From an uncultured Clostridia bacterium (GTDB lineage Bacteria > Bacillota > Clostridia > Oscillospirales > Acutalibacteraceae), in contig CALWRP010000032.1 in the NCBI GenBank assembly GCA_944383955.1, positions 1 to 45,855 on the forward strand: a stretch of 45,855 nucleotides of DNA, read 5' to 3'. This document shows positions 29,352 through 37,831 of this stretch, one piece after another. How positions within the stretch are numbered: the stretch's first letter is position 1; each line of letters opens with the position of its first letter. A program made the translations under genes and the position numbers. A model generated the notes under the pieces. That model was given only the letters and a program-made list of their open reading frames with translations. It did no database searches and was not told the DNA's origin.

Positions 29352-31790
29352 TTATAGGACGGAATCCGGGTTCATATCCGCGAAAACGGAAACGCCGGCA
29401 AAATGGTGCTCCTGCGGGAACGCGGTCAGCAGGCGCGAGAGCAGCTCCCGCAGTTCCCGGCTGTTGCGGCATTTGATTAAAATTTTATAGCGGTATTTTC
29501 CGCTCACCTTCACCACCGCCGCGGGCGTCGGCTGCAGCACCCGCATCGGAAGGGAGGGGTACTCGCGCCCCGCGAGCTCCTGCAGCCGGGCGAGGAAGGC
29601 GGCGCTCGCCTCCCTCACCTTTCCCTCCTGCTGGCCCACAAAGCCGATCATGCAGATGTCGACGAACGGCGGATAGAGCATCGCCCGGCGCAGGCTGATC
29701 TCCTCCCGGTAGAAGGAGAGATAGTCCTGGTCGGCCGCGAGGCGGAAGATGCCGTTTTCCGGCGTGTACGTCTGGATCATCGCCCGGCCCTTGTAGCGCC
29801 CGCGGCCCGAGCGGCCCACCACCTGCGTGAGCAGGCTGAAGGCGCGTTCGTAGCTGCGGAAATCGTCGCTGTAGAGCGTCTGATCGGCGGAGAGCACCGC
29901 CGCCAGCGTCACGTTCTCGAAGTCGAGGCCCTTGGCCACCATCTGCGTGCCGACGATGAGATCGTACTCCCCGGCGGCAAAGCGCGAGAGCTTCTCCTCA
30001 TACGCCCCGCGCGACATGGCGGCGTCGGCGTCGAGCCGGAGCACCCTGGCCTGCGGAAAGAGCTCTGCGAGCTGCTCCTCGGCGCGCTGCGTGCCGGAGC
30101 CGGCGCTGTACAGCCGATCCTCATGGCAGTGCGGGCACTGCTGCGGCATCGGCTGGGAATAGCCGCAGTAGTGGCAGACAAGCCTGCCGTTGTCTGCGTG
30201 GTAGGTGAGCGAGATGCTGCAGTTCGGGCAGGAGACCGGCTCGCCGCAGGAGCGGCAGCTGACGAAGGTGTGATAGCCGCGCCGGTTCAAGAGCAGAATC
30301 GCCTGCTGCTTTTTTTCCAGGTTCTCCTCCAGCGCCTCGCACAGCCGGCGGCTGAGAACGGAGGTGTTTCCCTCCTCGAGCTCGCGGTTCATATCGAGGA
30401 TCTCCACCTCCGGCAGGGCGGCAGGCCCATACCGCGAGGGGAGCGTGGCGAGCAGATAGCGTCCCTTCTCCGCCGCGTAATAGCTCTCCACGGACGGGGT
30501 GGCGGAGGACAGGAGCAGCAGGGCGTTGTGCTCCGCGCAGCGGAACTTCGCGACCTCCCTGGCGTGGTAGCGCGGCGAGGACTCCGATTTGTACGTGTAC
30601 TCCTGCTCTTCGTCCATGATGACAAGGCCGATGCGCGACAGGGGCGCGAACACGGCAGACCGCGTGCCCACCGCGATGTGGGCCTCCCCGCTGCGCACGC
30701 GCTTCCACTCGTCGAGCCGCTCGGCGAGCGTCAGGCCGCTGTGGAAGACGGCCACGTCGCTGCCGTAGCGGCGGTGAAAATGGGCCACCGTCTGCGGCGT
30801 GAGAGAGATCTCCGGCACCATGACGATGACGTCGCGCCCGTCGCGCCGCACCTCCTCGGCCAGGCGCATGAAGACGGAGGTCTTGCCGCTGCCTGTCACG
30901 CCGAAAAGCAGCGCCGCGGCGGGCTTTCCCGCGCGGTAGCGGGCCAGCAGCTCCCCGAAGGCGCGCTCCTGCTCCGCGGAGAGGGAGACCGCCCCGAAAT
31001 CGGACGTCTCACAGGCGTCCGCATAGGGGTTGCGGTAGATCTCGCGGTCGTAGAGCTCGACGAGGCCCTTCTTCTCCAGCGCCTGCACCACGGCGGAGGT
31101 GACGCCGGTGTAGTAGCACAGCTCCTTGAGGGAGACCTGCCTGCCCTCCTCGAGGAGGGAGAGGGCGGCCCTCTGCTTCGGCGTGAGCTTCTGCGGCGGC
31201 TCGAGGCCCGTCAGGCGGACCATGCGCTGCGTCGCGTCGCCGATCTGGCGCAGCGGGATCTCCGTGCGGCGAATCAGGCCCTTCTCCTCCATCCCCTCCA
31301 GGAAATGGGGAGCGCCTGAGAGCCAGGGGAGCTTTTTTTCCAGCTGCTCGCTCAGCACCGGCTCGCCGGCGCCGCGCAGCAGGCGAAGCACCTGCTCCTC
31401 CTGCTCCACCGGGGACGTCTCCCGCCCCGGCTCGCAGCAATAGCCCGTGCGCAGCCGGAACTGGATGCCGGCCGGGAGCAGCAGCTTTGCGGCCTCGAAG
31501 AGCGTGCAGAAGCAGCGCCCCTTGAGCCAGTAGAGCAGGCGAATCCCCTCATCTGAAAGCAGCGGTGCCTGATCAAGCACCGCTGCAAGGGGTTTGAGCT
31601 CTTTGGTTTCCTCTTCGTCCACCAGCGCGAGGATCATGCCCAGCCGCTTCGCGTTCGACGCCCCGAAGGGCACAAGCACGCGGCAGCCCGGCAGGGCGCG
31701 CCCGGCCAGGGAATCCGGAATGCGATAATCGAATTCCCGGTCAAAATGATACGCCGTCTTCTCGACGGCAATTCTGGCGGCCTTTCTCAT
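29352..31790 (-). CDS. priA: Primosomal protein N', replication-restart helicase PriA
   Basis: An 812-residue 3'-5' DNA helicase that reloads the replisome at stalled forks. The N-terminal DNA-binding and winged-helix regions occupy about 1-265; Walker A is GVTGSGKT (297-304), motif II DEEQ (393-396; in E. coli PriA it is DEEH). The helicase core is interrupted by the zinc-binding insert with four CxxC pairs (CRSCG, CPNCS, CHYCG, CPHCH). SD AAGGGGC precedes the ATG at 31790. coaBC, which separates rpoZ and priA in Bacillus, is absent; only 9 bp lie between them here. Confidence 0.97.
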   Translation of the reverse strand: MRKAARIAVEKTAYHFDREFDYRIPDSLAGRALPGCRVLVPFGASNAKRLGMILALVDEEETKELKPLAAVLDQAPLLSDEGIRLLYWLKGRCFCTLFEAAKLLLPAGIQFRLRTGYCCEPGRETSPVEQEEQVLRLLRGAGEPVLSEQLEKKLPWLSGAPHFLEGMEEKGLIRRTEIPLRQIGDATQRMVRLTGLEPPQKLTPKQRAALSLLEEGRQVSLKELCYYTGVTSAVVQALEKKGLVELYDREIYRNPYADACETSDFGAVSLSAEQERAFGELLARYRAGKPAAALLFGVTGSGKTSVFMRLAEEVRRDGRDVIVMVPEISLTPQTVAHFHRRYGSDVAVFHSGLTLAERLDEWKRVRSGEAHIAVGTRSAVFAPLSRIGLVIMDEEQEYTYKSESSPRYHAREVAKFRCAEHNALLLLSSATPSVESYYAAEKGRYLLATLPSRYGPAALPEVEILDMNRELEEGNTSVLSRRLCEALEENLEKKQQAILLLNRRGYHTFVSCRSCGEPVSCPNCSISLTYHADNGRLVCHYCGYSQPMPQQCPHCHEDRLYSAGSGTQRAEEQLAELFPQARVLRLDADAAMSRGAYEEKLSRFAAGEYDLIVGTQMVAKGLDFENVTLAAVLSADQTLYSDDFRSYERAFSLLTQVVGRSGRGRYKGRAMIQTYTPENGIFRLAADQDYLSFYREEISLRRAMLYPPFVDICMIGFVGQQEGKVREASAAFLARLQELAGREYPSLPMRVLQPTPAAVVKVSGKYRYKILIKCRNSRELRELLSRLLTAFPQEHHFAGVSVFADMNPDSVL

Positions 31791-31799
31791 GGGCGCCCC

Positions 31800-32081
31800 T
31801 TATTCCTGGGGCTCCTCCCCGGCCTGAGGCGTCTCCTCCCCGCTGTCCTGCAGCGGGGGCTCCTCGTCGGTCACGTCGTCGTTCTCGATGGGGTGCTCCA
31901 CCAGGCGGTATTTCTCATCCATGAAGTCGTGCACGGCGAGATCCACCGGCTTTTCAATCAGGATCTGGCCGTCCTTCTCGGCCTCCTCCACAATCTGGCG
32001 GGCGCGCTTGGCGACGCCGACAACCAGAGAATATCTGCTCTGCTTCGGATCGATAATCAAATCGGCAGAAGGCTTCAGCAT
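31800..32081 (-). CDS. rpoZ: RNA polymerase omega subunit
   Basis: A 93-residue subunit aiding assembly of RNA polymerase. The omega fold is recognisable by MLKPSADLIIDPKQSRYSL followed by VVGVAKRARQI; the C-terminal 30 residues are an acidic tail. The ATG at 32081 lies 4 bp after the gmk stop. The longer open frame upstream is inside gmk and not coding. Confidence 0.9.
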   Translation of the reverse strand: MLKPSADLIIDPKQSRYSLVVGVAKRARQIVEEAEKDGQILIEKPVDLAVHDFMDEKYRLVEHPIENDDVTDEEPPLQDSGEETPQAGEEPQE

Positions 32082-32085
32082 AGTC

Positions 32086-32688
32086 TCACAGCATCCTCTC
32101 AATAAAATCTTTATTTCTCGCAGATTTCTGCTTTTCAGCGCGCAGGATTCCCGCCATCTGATCCACGGCGGGCTCCAGATCGTCGTTGACAATGATGTAA
32201 TCATAGCGCAGGGCCTGGGCGATCTCGGCCTTCGCGGCGGCCAGCCGCTTGCCGATGGCCTCCTCGCTCTCTGTGCCGCGGCGGCGCAGGCGCTGCTCGA
32301 GCACCTCCAGAGAGGGCGGCAGCACAAAGATGCTCACGCAGTCGGGGCGCTTTTTCTTGATCTGAGAGCCGCCCTGCACCTCGATCTCGAGGATGACGTC
32401 GCAGCCCTCGGCCTGCCACCTCTCGATCGGCTCGCTCGGCGTGCCGTAGCAGTTGCCGCAGTATTCGGCGTGCTCGAGCATTTTATCGTTCGCCACCAGC
32501 TCGTCGAAGCGCTCGCGGGTGAGGAAGTGATAGTCCTTCCCGTCCACCTCGCCCTCGCGCGGGCCGCGCGTCGTCGCGGAAACCGAGAGGCGGATCCCCG
32601 GCTCCTTTTCCATCAGCCGCTTTAACACCGTATCCTTGCCGGCGCCCGAAGGCCCGGAGAACACGACCAGAAGTCCCTCAGCGCTCAT
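32086..32688 (-). CDS. gmk: Guanylate kinase
   Basis: Phosphorylates GMP to GDP. It has 200 residues. The P-loop is GPSGAGKDT (12-20) with Asp in place of the more usual Ser of GKS/T; the GMP-binding [18 protein letters not shown] block is intact. The ATG overlaps the last 11 bases of remA. The gmk-rpoZ pair is a standard Firmicute arrangement. Confidence 0.97.
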   Translation of the reverse strand: MSAEGLLVVFSGPSGAGKDTVLKRLMEKEPGIRLSVSATTRGPREGEVDGKDYHFLTRERFDELVANDKMLEHAEYCGNCYGTPSEPIERWQAEGCDVILEIEVQGGSQIKKKRPDCVSIFVLPPSLEVLEQRLRRRGTESEEAIGKRLAAAKAEIAQALRYDYIIVNDDLEPAVDQMAGILRAEKQKSARNKDFIERML

Positions 32689-32956
32689 CTTCTTCCAATT
32701 CCTCCTCCGTCAGATCGTCGTCGCGGTCGTTGAGACGGTTGGCCACCGTCTCCGGCTGCACGGCGGATAAAATCACATGATCGCTGTCCGTCACAATCAC
32801 GGCGCGCGTTCTGCGGCCGTAGGTCGCGTCGATCAGCGTGCCGCGCTCCTTGGCGTCCTGGATGATTCGCTTGATCGGCGCCGATTCCGGGCTGACTATC
32901 GCCACCAGCCGGTTCGCCGAAACCATATTGCCGAACCCGATGTTGATCAGCTTCAT
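32678..32956 (-). CDS. remA: RemA/DUF370 family DNA-binding regulator
   Basis: A 92-residue protein that opens [21 protein letters not shown], the family signature, with [13 protein letters not shown] and an acidic C-terminal tail. In Bacillus subtilis RemA is a ring-forming DNA-binding activator of biofilm matrix genes. Whether it has that regulon here is unknown. It lies between yicC and gmk, the conserved position. Confidence 0.9.
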   Translation of the reverse strand: MKLINIGFGNMVSANRLVAIVSPESAPIKRIIQDAKERGTLIDATYGRRTRAVIVTDSDHVILSAVQPETVANRLNDRDDDLTEEELEEDER

Positions 32957-33054
32957 TTCATCTCAACCCTTTCCTTTCCCGAAGGCTCCCCGCGGCGGGA
33001 GAGCTCCGGGCCGTCATGGCCGCTTTGTCCTGCCCTCGGGCGGGACGCGCCGTG

Positions 33055-33933
33055 TCACTCAATGTTCTGAATCTGCTCGCGGATCTTTTCAATCTCCGCC
33101 TTGATGTCCACCACCATATAGGCGATCGCCGAATCGCTCGCCTTCGAGCCGATGGTGTTGGCCTCGCGGTTCATCTCCTGCACGATGAAATCGAGCTTCC
33201 TGCCCACGGCCTCGCCGCTCTCGAGCATCCTCGAAAACTGCTCGAAATGGCTGCGCAGGCGCACCGTCTCCTCGGCCACGGCCACCTTGTCGGCGAAAAT
33301 CGCGGCCTCGGTCAGGATGCGCTGCTCGTCGAGCTTGACGTCGGCCAGCATCTCGTTGAGCCTGGCCTGCAGCTTCGCGCGGTATTCCTCCACCGTCTGC
33401 GGGGAGCGCTCCTCGATGCGCGAGACGATCGAGAGAATCGTCTCCGCGCGGCGCAGAACGTCCTCGCGCAGACGCAGGCCCTCGGCCTCCCGCATCGAGA
33501 GGAAGGAGGCGAGCGCCTCGTCGAGCACGCCGCGCACGATCTCCCAGACCTTGTCCTCATCCTCCGGCGAGCGGCGCACGGTGAGCACGTCGGGATAGCG
33601 GGAGAGGGCCGTGGCGGAGAGATCCTCCTTCACGCCGTAGCGGCGGGCCAGCTCGTGCAGGGCGGCCACATAGCCGGAGGCCAGGTCGTGGTTGACCTGC
33701 ACCTGCACCTCCCCGTCCTCAAGCGTTTCGTAGGAGACGTAGACGTCCACCTTGCCGCGCGAGATCCGGGCCTGCAGGTGCGATTTGAGCTTCTCCTCCA
33801 AAAACCCGTAGCCGCGCGGCACGCGGGAGGAGAGCTCGAAATAGCGGTGATTGACGGATTTTAGCTCCACGATAACGGCGTGGGAGGAGGTGACCTTCTC
33901 GCATCTCCCGAAGCCGGTCATGCTGCGTATCAT
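33055..33933 (-). CDS. yicC: YicC/YloC family endoribonuclease
   Basis: A 292-residue protein. The start MIRSMTGFGRCE and the N-terminal ELKSVNHRYFELSSRVP are family signatures; the C-terminal half holds KLDFIVQEMNREANTIGSKA. E. coli YicC and relatives are reported endoribonucleases. It is the first gene of the superoperon, with a strong promoter about 90 bp upstream. The 98-bp yicC-remA spacer is GC-rich with hairpins and no gene. Confidence 0.92.
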   Translation of the reverse strand: MIRSMTGFGRCEKVTSSHAVIVELKSVNHRYFELSSRVPRGYGFLEEKLKSHLQARISRGKVDVYVSYETLEDGEVQVQVNHDLASGYVAALHELARRYGVKEDLSATALSRYPDVLTVRRSPEDEDKVWEIVRGVLDEALASFLSMREAEGLRLREDVLRRAETILSIVSRIEERSPQTVEEYRAKLQARLNEMLADVKLDEQRILTEAAIFADKVAVAEETVRLRSHFEQFSRMLESGEAVGRKLDFIVQEMNREANTIGSKASDSAIAYMVVDIKAEIEKIREQIQNIE

Positions 33934-33976
33934 GGCTGGATCCTCACAATTCTGTCTTAGATTTGAAGAGAGAAAC

Positions 33977-34051
33977 GCTCCCGGAGCCGCCAGGGCGGCC
34001 CGCGCCGGAGCATTATTACTTATAATACCAGCTTTTTGCGGGCCTTGTCAA
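33977..34051 (-). promoter_or_regulatory. Superoperon promoter and leader hairpin before yicC
   Basis: Minus-strand TTGACA (34046-34051), 18-bp spacer, TATTAT (34022-34027). The transcript begins almost directly in a long hairpin (33977-34011: gctcccgg...ccggagc with inner gccgcc/ggcggc), followed by GTTTCTCTCTTC, which could act as an attenuator. Confidence 0.8.
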
Positions 34052-34091
34052 CCTTCAAAGGCCGATTTGACGCCGTGCGGCACGGATCGCC

Positions 34092-34123
34092 AAAAACGGC
34101 GCGGCAGATTTGCCGCGCCGTTT
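34092..34123 (-). terminator. Terminator of the carboxyltransferase operon
   Basis: Minus strand: 13-bp perfect stem aaacggcgcggca/tgccgcgccgttt with a 4-nt loop and a T5 tail, starting 17 bp after the last gene. Confidence 0.93.
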
Positions 34124-34139
34124 GCATACAGCTCTATCG

Positions 34140-35540
34140 TCAGACGGGATGAATCTCCTTCTCGGCGTCCGCGTGCTTTCCGTCGATGCCATACTTGGCG
34201 TCGCGGCGCTTCTTGAAGAAGTCGAGGGCCACCTTCGGGAACTGGGCGTAGGAGAGGACGTCCTCCTCCTGCTCAATCCACTCGGCGCACTCCTTGCGCA
34301 GAGACTCGAGCTCGGGCTCGAGCAGGTCCGCGGGACGGCAGGTGATGATCTCCTTGCCGCCGTTGACCTTCTTCGCGAACTCCGGATCCACCGGCACCGG
34401 GGTGGTGCCGTACTTGCCGGAGACGAGGTCCTTGAACTCGTTGGTGCACATCTTGTAGCGCTCGCCGTTGATCACGTTGAACACGGCCTGGGTGCCGACG
34501 ATCTGGGACGTCGGGGTGACGAGCGGCGGATAGCCGGAATCCTTGCGGACACGCGGCACCTCCTGCAGCACGTCCTCGAGCTGGTCGGCCTTGCCGGCCT
34601 GCTTGAGCTGGGAGAGCAGGTTGCTCAGCATGCCGCCGGGCACCTGATAGATGAGCGCCTTGGTGTTGGTGGCCAGCATGCTCTGGTCGAGCAGGCCGCT
34701 CTCGATATACTTCTTGCGCAGGCCCATGAAATACTCGCGGATCTCGTTGAGGAGAACCAGGTCGAGGCCCGTGTCGTACTCCGTGCCCTTGAGGGCGGCG
34801 ACGATGGACTCCGTCGGCGCGTGGGAGGTGCCCAGCGCGAGCGGGGACATCGCGGTGTCGACGATGTCGACGCCGGCCTCGACGCCCTTCATGATGCACA
34901 TGGAGGCCAGGCCGGAGGTGTAGTGCGTGTGCAGCTGGATCGGAATCTTGACGGCCTTCTTCAGCTCGCGCACGAGGCCCTCGGTCTCATAGGGCGTGAG
35001 CAGGGCGGCCATATCCTTGATGCAGATGGAGTCGGCGCCGGCGGACTCGATGCGCTTGGCGTAGTCGACATAGTACTCGTGCGTGAAGACGGGGCCCGTC
35101 GTGTAGGAGATCGCCACCTGCGCGTGGGCGCCCTCCTTCTTGGCGGCCTTGATGGCCGTCTGCAGGTTCTTGATATCGTTGAGCGCGTCGAAGATGCGGA
35201 TGATGTCGATGCCGTTGGCGACGGAGCGCTGCACGAAATACTCGAGCACGTCGTCGGCATAGTGGCGGTAGCCCAGCATGTTCTGGCCGCGGAACAGCAT
35301 CTGCAGCTTCGTGTTGGGGCACATCTTGCGGATGGTGCGCAGGCGATCCCACGGATCCTCGTTGAGGAAGCGCAGGCAGGAGTCGAACGTCGCGCCGCCC
35401 CAGCACTCCAGGGAATAGAAGCCGACCTTGTCGAGCTTCTCGAGGATGGGCAGCATATCGCCGATCGGCATTCTGGTAGCAATCAGAGACTGGTGCGCGT
35501 CGCGCAGCACGGTCTCGGTAATCCCGATTTTCTTAGCCAT
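34140..35540 (-). CDS. Oxaloacetate decarboxylase alpha / transcarboxylase 5S-type carboxyltransferase subunit
   Basis: A 466-residue TIM-barrel enzyme of the pyruvate carboxylase/oxaloacetate decarboxylase family. Conserved metal and substrate residues appear in TVLRDAHQSL (14-18), LFRGQNMLGYRHYADD, CIKDMAALLTPYE (catalytic Lys) and LHTHYTSG. It lacks a C-terminal biotin domain; a separate carrier gene lies 42 bp upstream. It would move CO2 between oxaloacetate/pyruvate and biotin. With the other two genes it resembles the 5S subunit of methylmalonyl-CoA carboxyltransferase; alternatively it may serve a Na+-pumping decarboxylase whose membrane subunit is elsewhere. SD AAAGGAGAG precedes the ATG. 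Confidence 0.88.
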   Translation of the reverse strand: MAKKIGITETVLRDAHQSLIATRMPIGDMLPILEKLDKVGFYSLECWGGATFDSCLRFLNEDPWDRLRTIRKMCPNTKLQMLFRGQNMLGYRHYADDVLEYFVQRSVANGIDIIRIFDALNDIKNLQTAIKAAKKEGAHAQVAISYTTGPVFTHEYYVDYAKRIESAGADSICIKDMAALLTPYETEGLVRELKKAVKIPIQLHTHYTSGLASMCIMKGVEAGVDIVDTAMSPLALGTSHAPTESIVAALKGTEYDTGLDLVLLNEIREYFMGLRKKYIESGLLDQSMLATNTKALIYQVPGGMLSNLLSQLKQAGKADQLEDVLQEVPRVRKDSGYPPLVTPTSQIVGTQAVFNVINGERYKMCTNEFKDLVSGKYGTTPVPVDPEFAKKVNGGKEIITCRPADLLEPELESLRKECAEWIEQEEDVLSYAQFPKVALDFFKKRRDAKYGIDGKHADAEKEIHPV

Positions 35541-35582
35541 AAATCTCTCTCCTTTTCAAAAATGTGGGTGCGAAGACGGCTC

Positions 35583-35969
35583 TTACTGGAGAGAGACGAG
35601 AGCCGTGCCGGACTCGACGCTGTCGCCCTTGTTGACATGGACGGCGGCCACGGTCGCGTCGTGCGGAGCCATGATCTCGTTTTCCATCTTCATGGCCTCG
35701 AGAACCACGAGAACCTCGCCCTTCTTCACGGCCTTGCCGGGAGCCACGGCCACGCTGACGATGGTGCCGGGCATCGGGCTGGAGACCACCTCGGCGCCCG
35801 CGGCGGGAGCGGCCGGCTTCGGGGCCGGAGCGGCGGCGGGAGCGGCCTTCGGGGCGGGAGCGGGAGCGGCGGCCGGAGCCGGGGCAGCGGCGGCGGGAGC
35901 GGCAGCGCCGGTCTCCTCGACCTGAACATCATAAGCAACGCCGTTGACGGTAATCTTCAGATTTTTCAT
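35583..35969 (-). CDS. Biotin carboxyl carrier protein (transcarboxylase 1.3S-type)
   Basis: A 128-residue carrier: a short N-terminal region, an Ala/Pro linker of nearly 40 residues (21-58), and the biotinyl domain with modified Lys94 in VLEAMKMENEI. The linker gives the swinging range needed to shuttle carboxyl-biotin between two active sites. SD GGAGG lies before the ATG at 35969. It sits between the genes for the two carboxyltransferases. Confidence 0.92.
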   Translation of the reverse strand: MKNLKITVNGVAYDVQVEETGAAAPAAAAPAPAAAPAPAPKAAPAAAPAPKPAAPAAGAEVVSSPMPGTIVSVAVAPGKAVKKGEVLVVLEAMKMENEIMAPHDATVAAVHVNKGDSVESGTALVSLQ

Positions 35970-35999
35970 ATTGATACGTCCTCCTAACAATATTCACTC

Positions 36000-37355
36000 T
36001 TACAGCTGAATGTTGCTGTGCTTCTTCGGCAGGGTGGAAACGCGCTTGCTCGAGAGCATGGCCAGGTTGGCGATCACGCGGTCTCTGGTCTCCTCGGGCA
36101 GAATCACGTCCTCAATGTAGCCCTGAGCGGCAGCGGCAAGAGGAGTCGCTTCCGTGGCCTTGTATTCCTCGATGAGAGCCTTGCGGGCCTCGACGGGCTT
36201 GTCCGCGCCCTTGAGCTCGCCGTTGTGCAGGAACAGCGCGGCGGCGGCGGGAGCGATGGGCGAAACGACGGCGTCGGCCCAGGCCATCGTGTAGTCGGCG
36301 TTCGCGCCGCGGCCGGCCACCGCGATGTAGACGGGGCCGTAGGCCTGGCCGGTGATGACGGTGATCTTTGCGGCGGTCGTCTCCGCATAGGCGTTGGAGA
36401 GCTTGACCGCCTCGCGAAGGGAGGAGAACTCCGTGGCGTTGACGAAGGTGACAACCGGGAGGGAGAACGCATCGCAGAAGCGGACGAAGCGGGCGGCCTT
36501 CGCGCAGGCGTCGGCGTCAATCTCGTCCGTGTAAGCCACCAGACCGACGGAGGCGCCGGAGATCTGGGCAAGACCTGTCACGGCAGCCTGACCGAAGGCG
36601 GCGGACAGCTCGATGAAGGTATCGGGATCGGCGACGGAGGCAATCACGGCCTTCGCGTCATTGGAAGCCACGGCGCTCGGCGCGCCGACGGCGGCAACCT
36701 CTGCGGCAGGAGCGCCGCTGAGATTGTTGGACGGCAGGGTGACGAGAAGATCCTTCACCTTCTCGATGGCCTCGGCCTCGGTCTTTGCGACGATGCTGCA
36801 CACGCCCGTCTTTGCGGCCTCCTCGGCGGAGGCGTTGGCGCCGCTCGTCGCGATCGTCAGCTCGGCCTTCTCGGACATGACGACCACATCCGCGTTGGCG
36901 GCGATCATCGCAGAGGTGCCGATGCAGGGACCAAGCACGAGGGAAATCTGGGGAACCACGCCGGAGAGAGCGGCGCTGCTCTTGAGGATCTCGCCGTAAG
37001 CTGCCAGCATGTCGGCGCCTTCGGAGAGGCGGCCGCCGATGGAATCATAGATACCGACAACGGGAGCGCCGGTCTTGACGGCAAGCTCAAACACCTTCTT
37101 CAGCTTCGCTGCCTGGGCCTTGCTCATCGCGCCGCCGGCAATGTCGCTGTTCTGCGCGAAAGCGTACACGGGGCAATCGGCCACAAGACCATAGCCTGCG
37201 ACCACCTCGGCCAGCCCGTCGCCGGACTTCGCGAGACCATCCACCTCGTTGAACGTGCCTTCGTCGAATAATGCAGTAATGCGCTGATATCCCTTGGAAG
37301 CCTTCGCGTCTTCACGGGCCTTCCGCAGGAGCTCCGCATTGCTTACGTTACTCAT
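36000..37355 (-). CDS. Acyl-CoA carboxyltransferase-type subunit (12S-like), short and divergent
   Basis: A 451-residue two-domain crotonase-fold carboxyltransferase; related 12S/PccB proteins have about 510-520. The N-terminal domain keeps GGRLSEGADMLAAYGEI and GPCIGTSA. The C-terminal half keeps AAKITVITGQAYGPVYIAV, but the usual PGFLPG loop that follows the second CoA/biotin site is missing, replaced by VNATEFSSLREAV. It probably carboxylates or decarboxylates an acyl-CoA via biotin. The start at 37355 has a perfect SD (GGAGGAAT); longer in-frame sequence reads through the promoter. First gene of the operon. Confidence 0.85.
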   Translation of the reverse strand: MSNVSNAELLRKAREDAKASKGYQRITALFDEGTFNEVDGLAKSGDGLAEVVAGYGLVADCPVYAFAQNSDIAGGAMSKAQAAKLKKVFELAVKTGAPVVGIYDSIGGRLSEGADMLAAYGEILKSSAALSGVVPQISLVLGPCIGTSAMIAANADVVVMSEKAELTIATSGANASAEEAAKTGVCSIVAKTEAEAIEKVKDLLVTLPSNNLSGAPAAEVAAVGAPSAVASNDAKAVIASVADPDTFIELSAAFGQAAVTGLAQISGASVGLVAYTDEIDADACAKAARFVRFCDAFSLPVVTFVNATEFSSLREAVKLSNAYAETTAAKITVITGQAYGPVYIAVAGRGANADYTMAWADAVVSPIAPAAAALFLHNGELKGADKPVEARKALIEEYKATEATPLAAAAQGYIEDVILPEETRDRVIANLAMLSSKRVSTLPKKHSNIQL

Positions 37356-37415
37356 TTTTATTCCTCCTTCTATTGAATGAATCCATCGTTTCGATCCATA
37401 ACAGCAATTGAAATT

Positions 37416-37444
37416 ATTATAAACTATTCTCAGATTCTTGACAA
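37416..37444 (-). promoter_or_regulatory. Promoter of the carboxyltransferase operon
   Basis: Minus-strand TTGTCA (37439-37444), 17-bp spacer, TATAAT (37416-37421). A ttgaca...tgtcaa inverted pair (about 37438-37469) spans the -35 and could bind a regulator. Confidence 0.82.
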
Positions 37445-37465
37445 GCATTATTTGTAGAAAAAGTG

Positions 37466-37831
37466 TCAATCTTTGCAAATTTTTACGATGCTTTCGGTCG
37501 GGAGCACGAATTTCTCCCCCTCCTGCCGAAATCCCTCGGCAAAAAGAAAGGGCTCCCAGCCGGAAAGCGCGCAGGAAAGACGGTATGCGCCGCGGTTCGC
37601 CGCCAGGGAGGCCGCCGCCCGCAGCAGGCTGTCCGCGGCAAAACGGCGCTCGCCGTCCTCTGAAGACGCGGCCTCTAGGGCGACAATCTCCAGCACGGAA
37701 TGCGAAAGGCGCACGCCCACGCAGCCGAGCTCTCCGTCCGGCCCGCGCATCACAAGGAGCTCCGCCTCCTCCCCATACTGCCCGCGGAAACGGGACAGGC
37801 GCTCTCCCTGCCCGGGAAGAATGGTGATCAT
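37466..37831 (-). CDS. Small GNAT-like protein
   Basis: A 121-residue protein with a pattern like an abbreviated N-acetyltransferase: LLVMRGPDGELGCVGVRLSHSV, then IVALEA, a helix RRFAADSLLRAAASLAANRGA, and FLFAEGFRQEGEKF. The acetyl-CoA P-loop motif (R/QxxGxG/A) is not evident, so activity is doubtful. Its ATG overlaps the rluB stop (ATGA), and SD GGGGGAGGAAG lies inside rluB. Last gene of the run before the next promoter. I do not recognise a named family. Confidence 0.65.
   Translation of the reverse strand: MITILPGQGERLSRFRGQYGEEAELLVMRGPDGELGCVGVRLSHSVLEIVALEAASSEDGERRFAADSLLRAAASLAANRGAYRLSCALSGWEPFLFAEGFRQEGEKFVLPTESIVKICKD

Noticed and set aside
34140-37355. Acetyl-CoA carboxylase operon
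   Set aside because: No biotin carboxylase (accC) or separate accA/accD; the pyruvate/oxaloacetate-type subunit points to carboxyl transfer instead.
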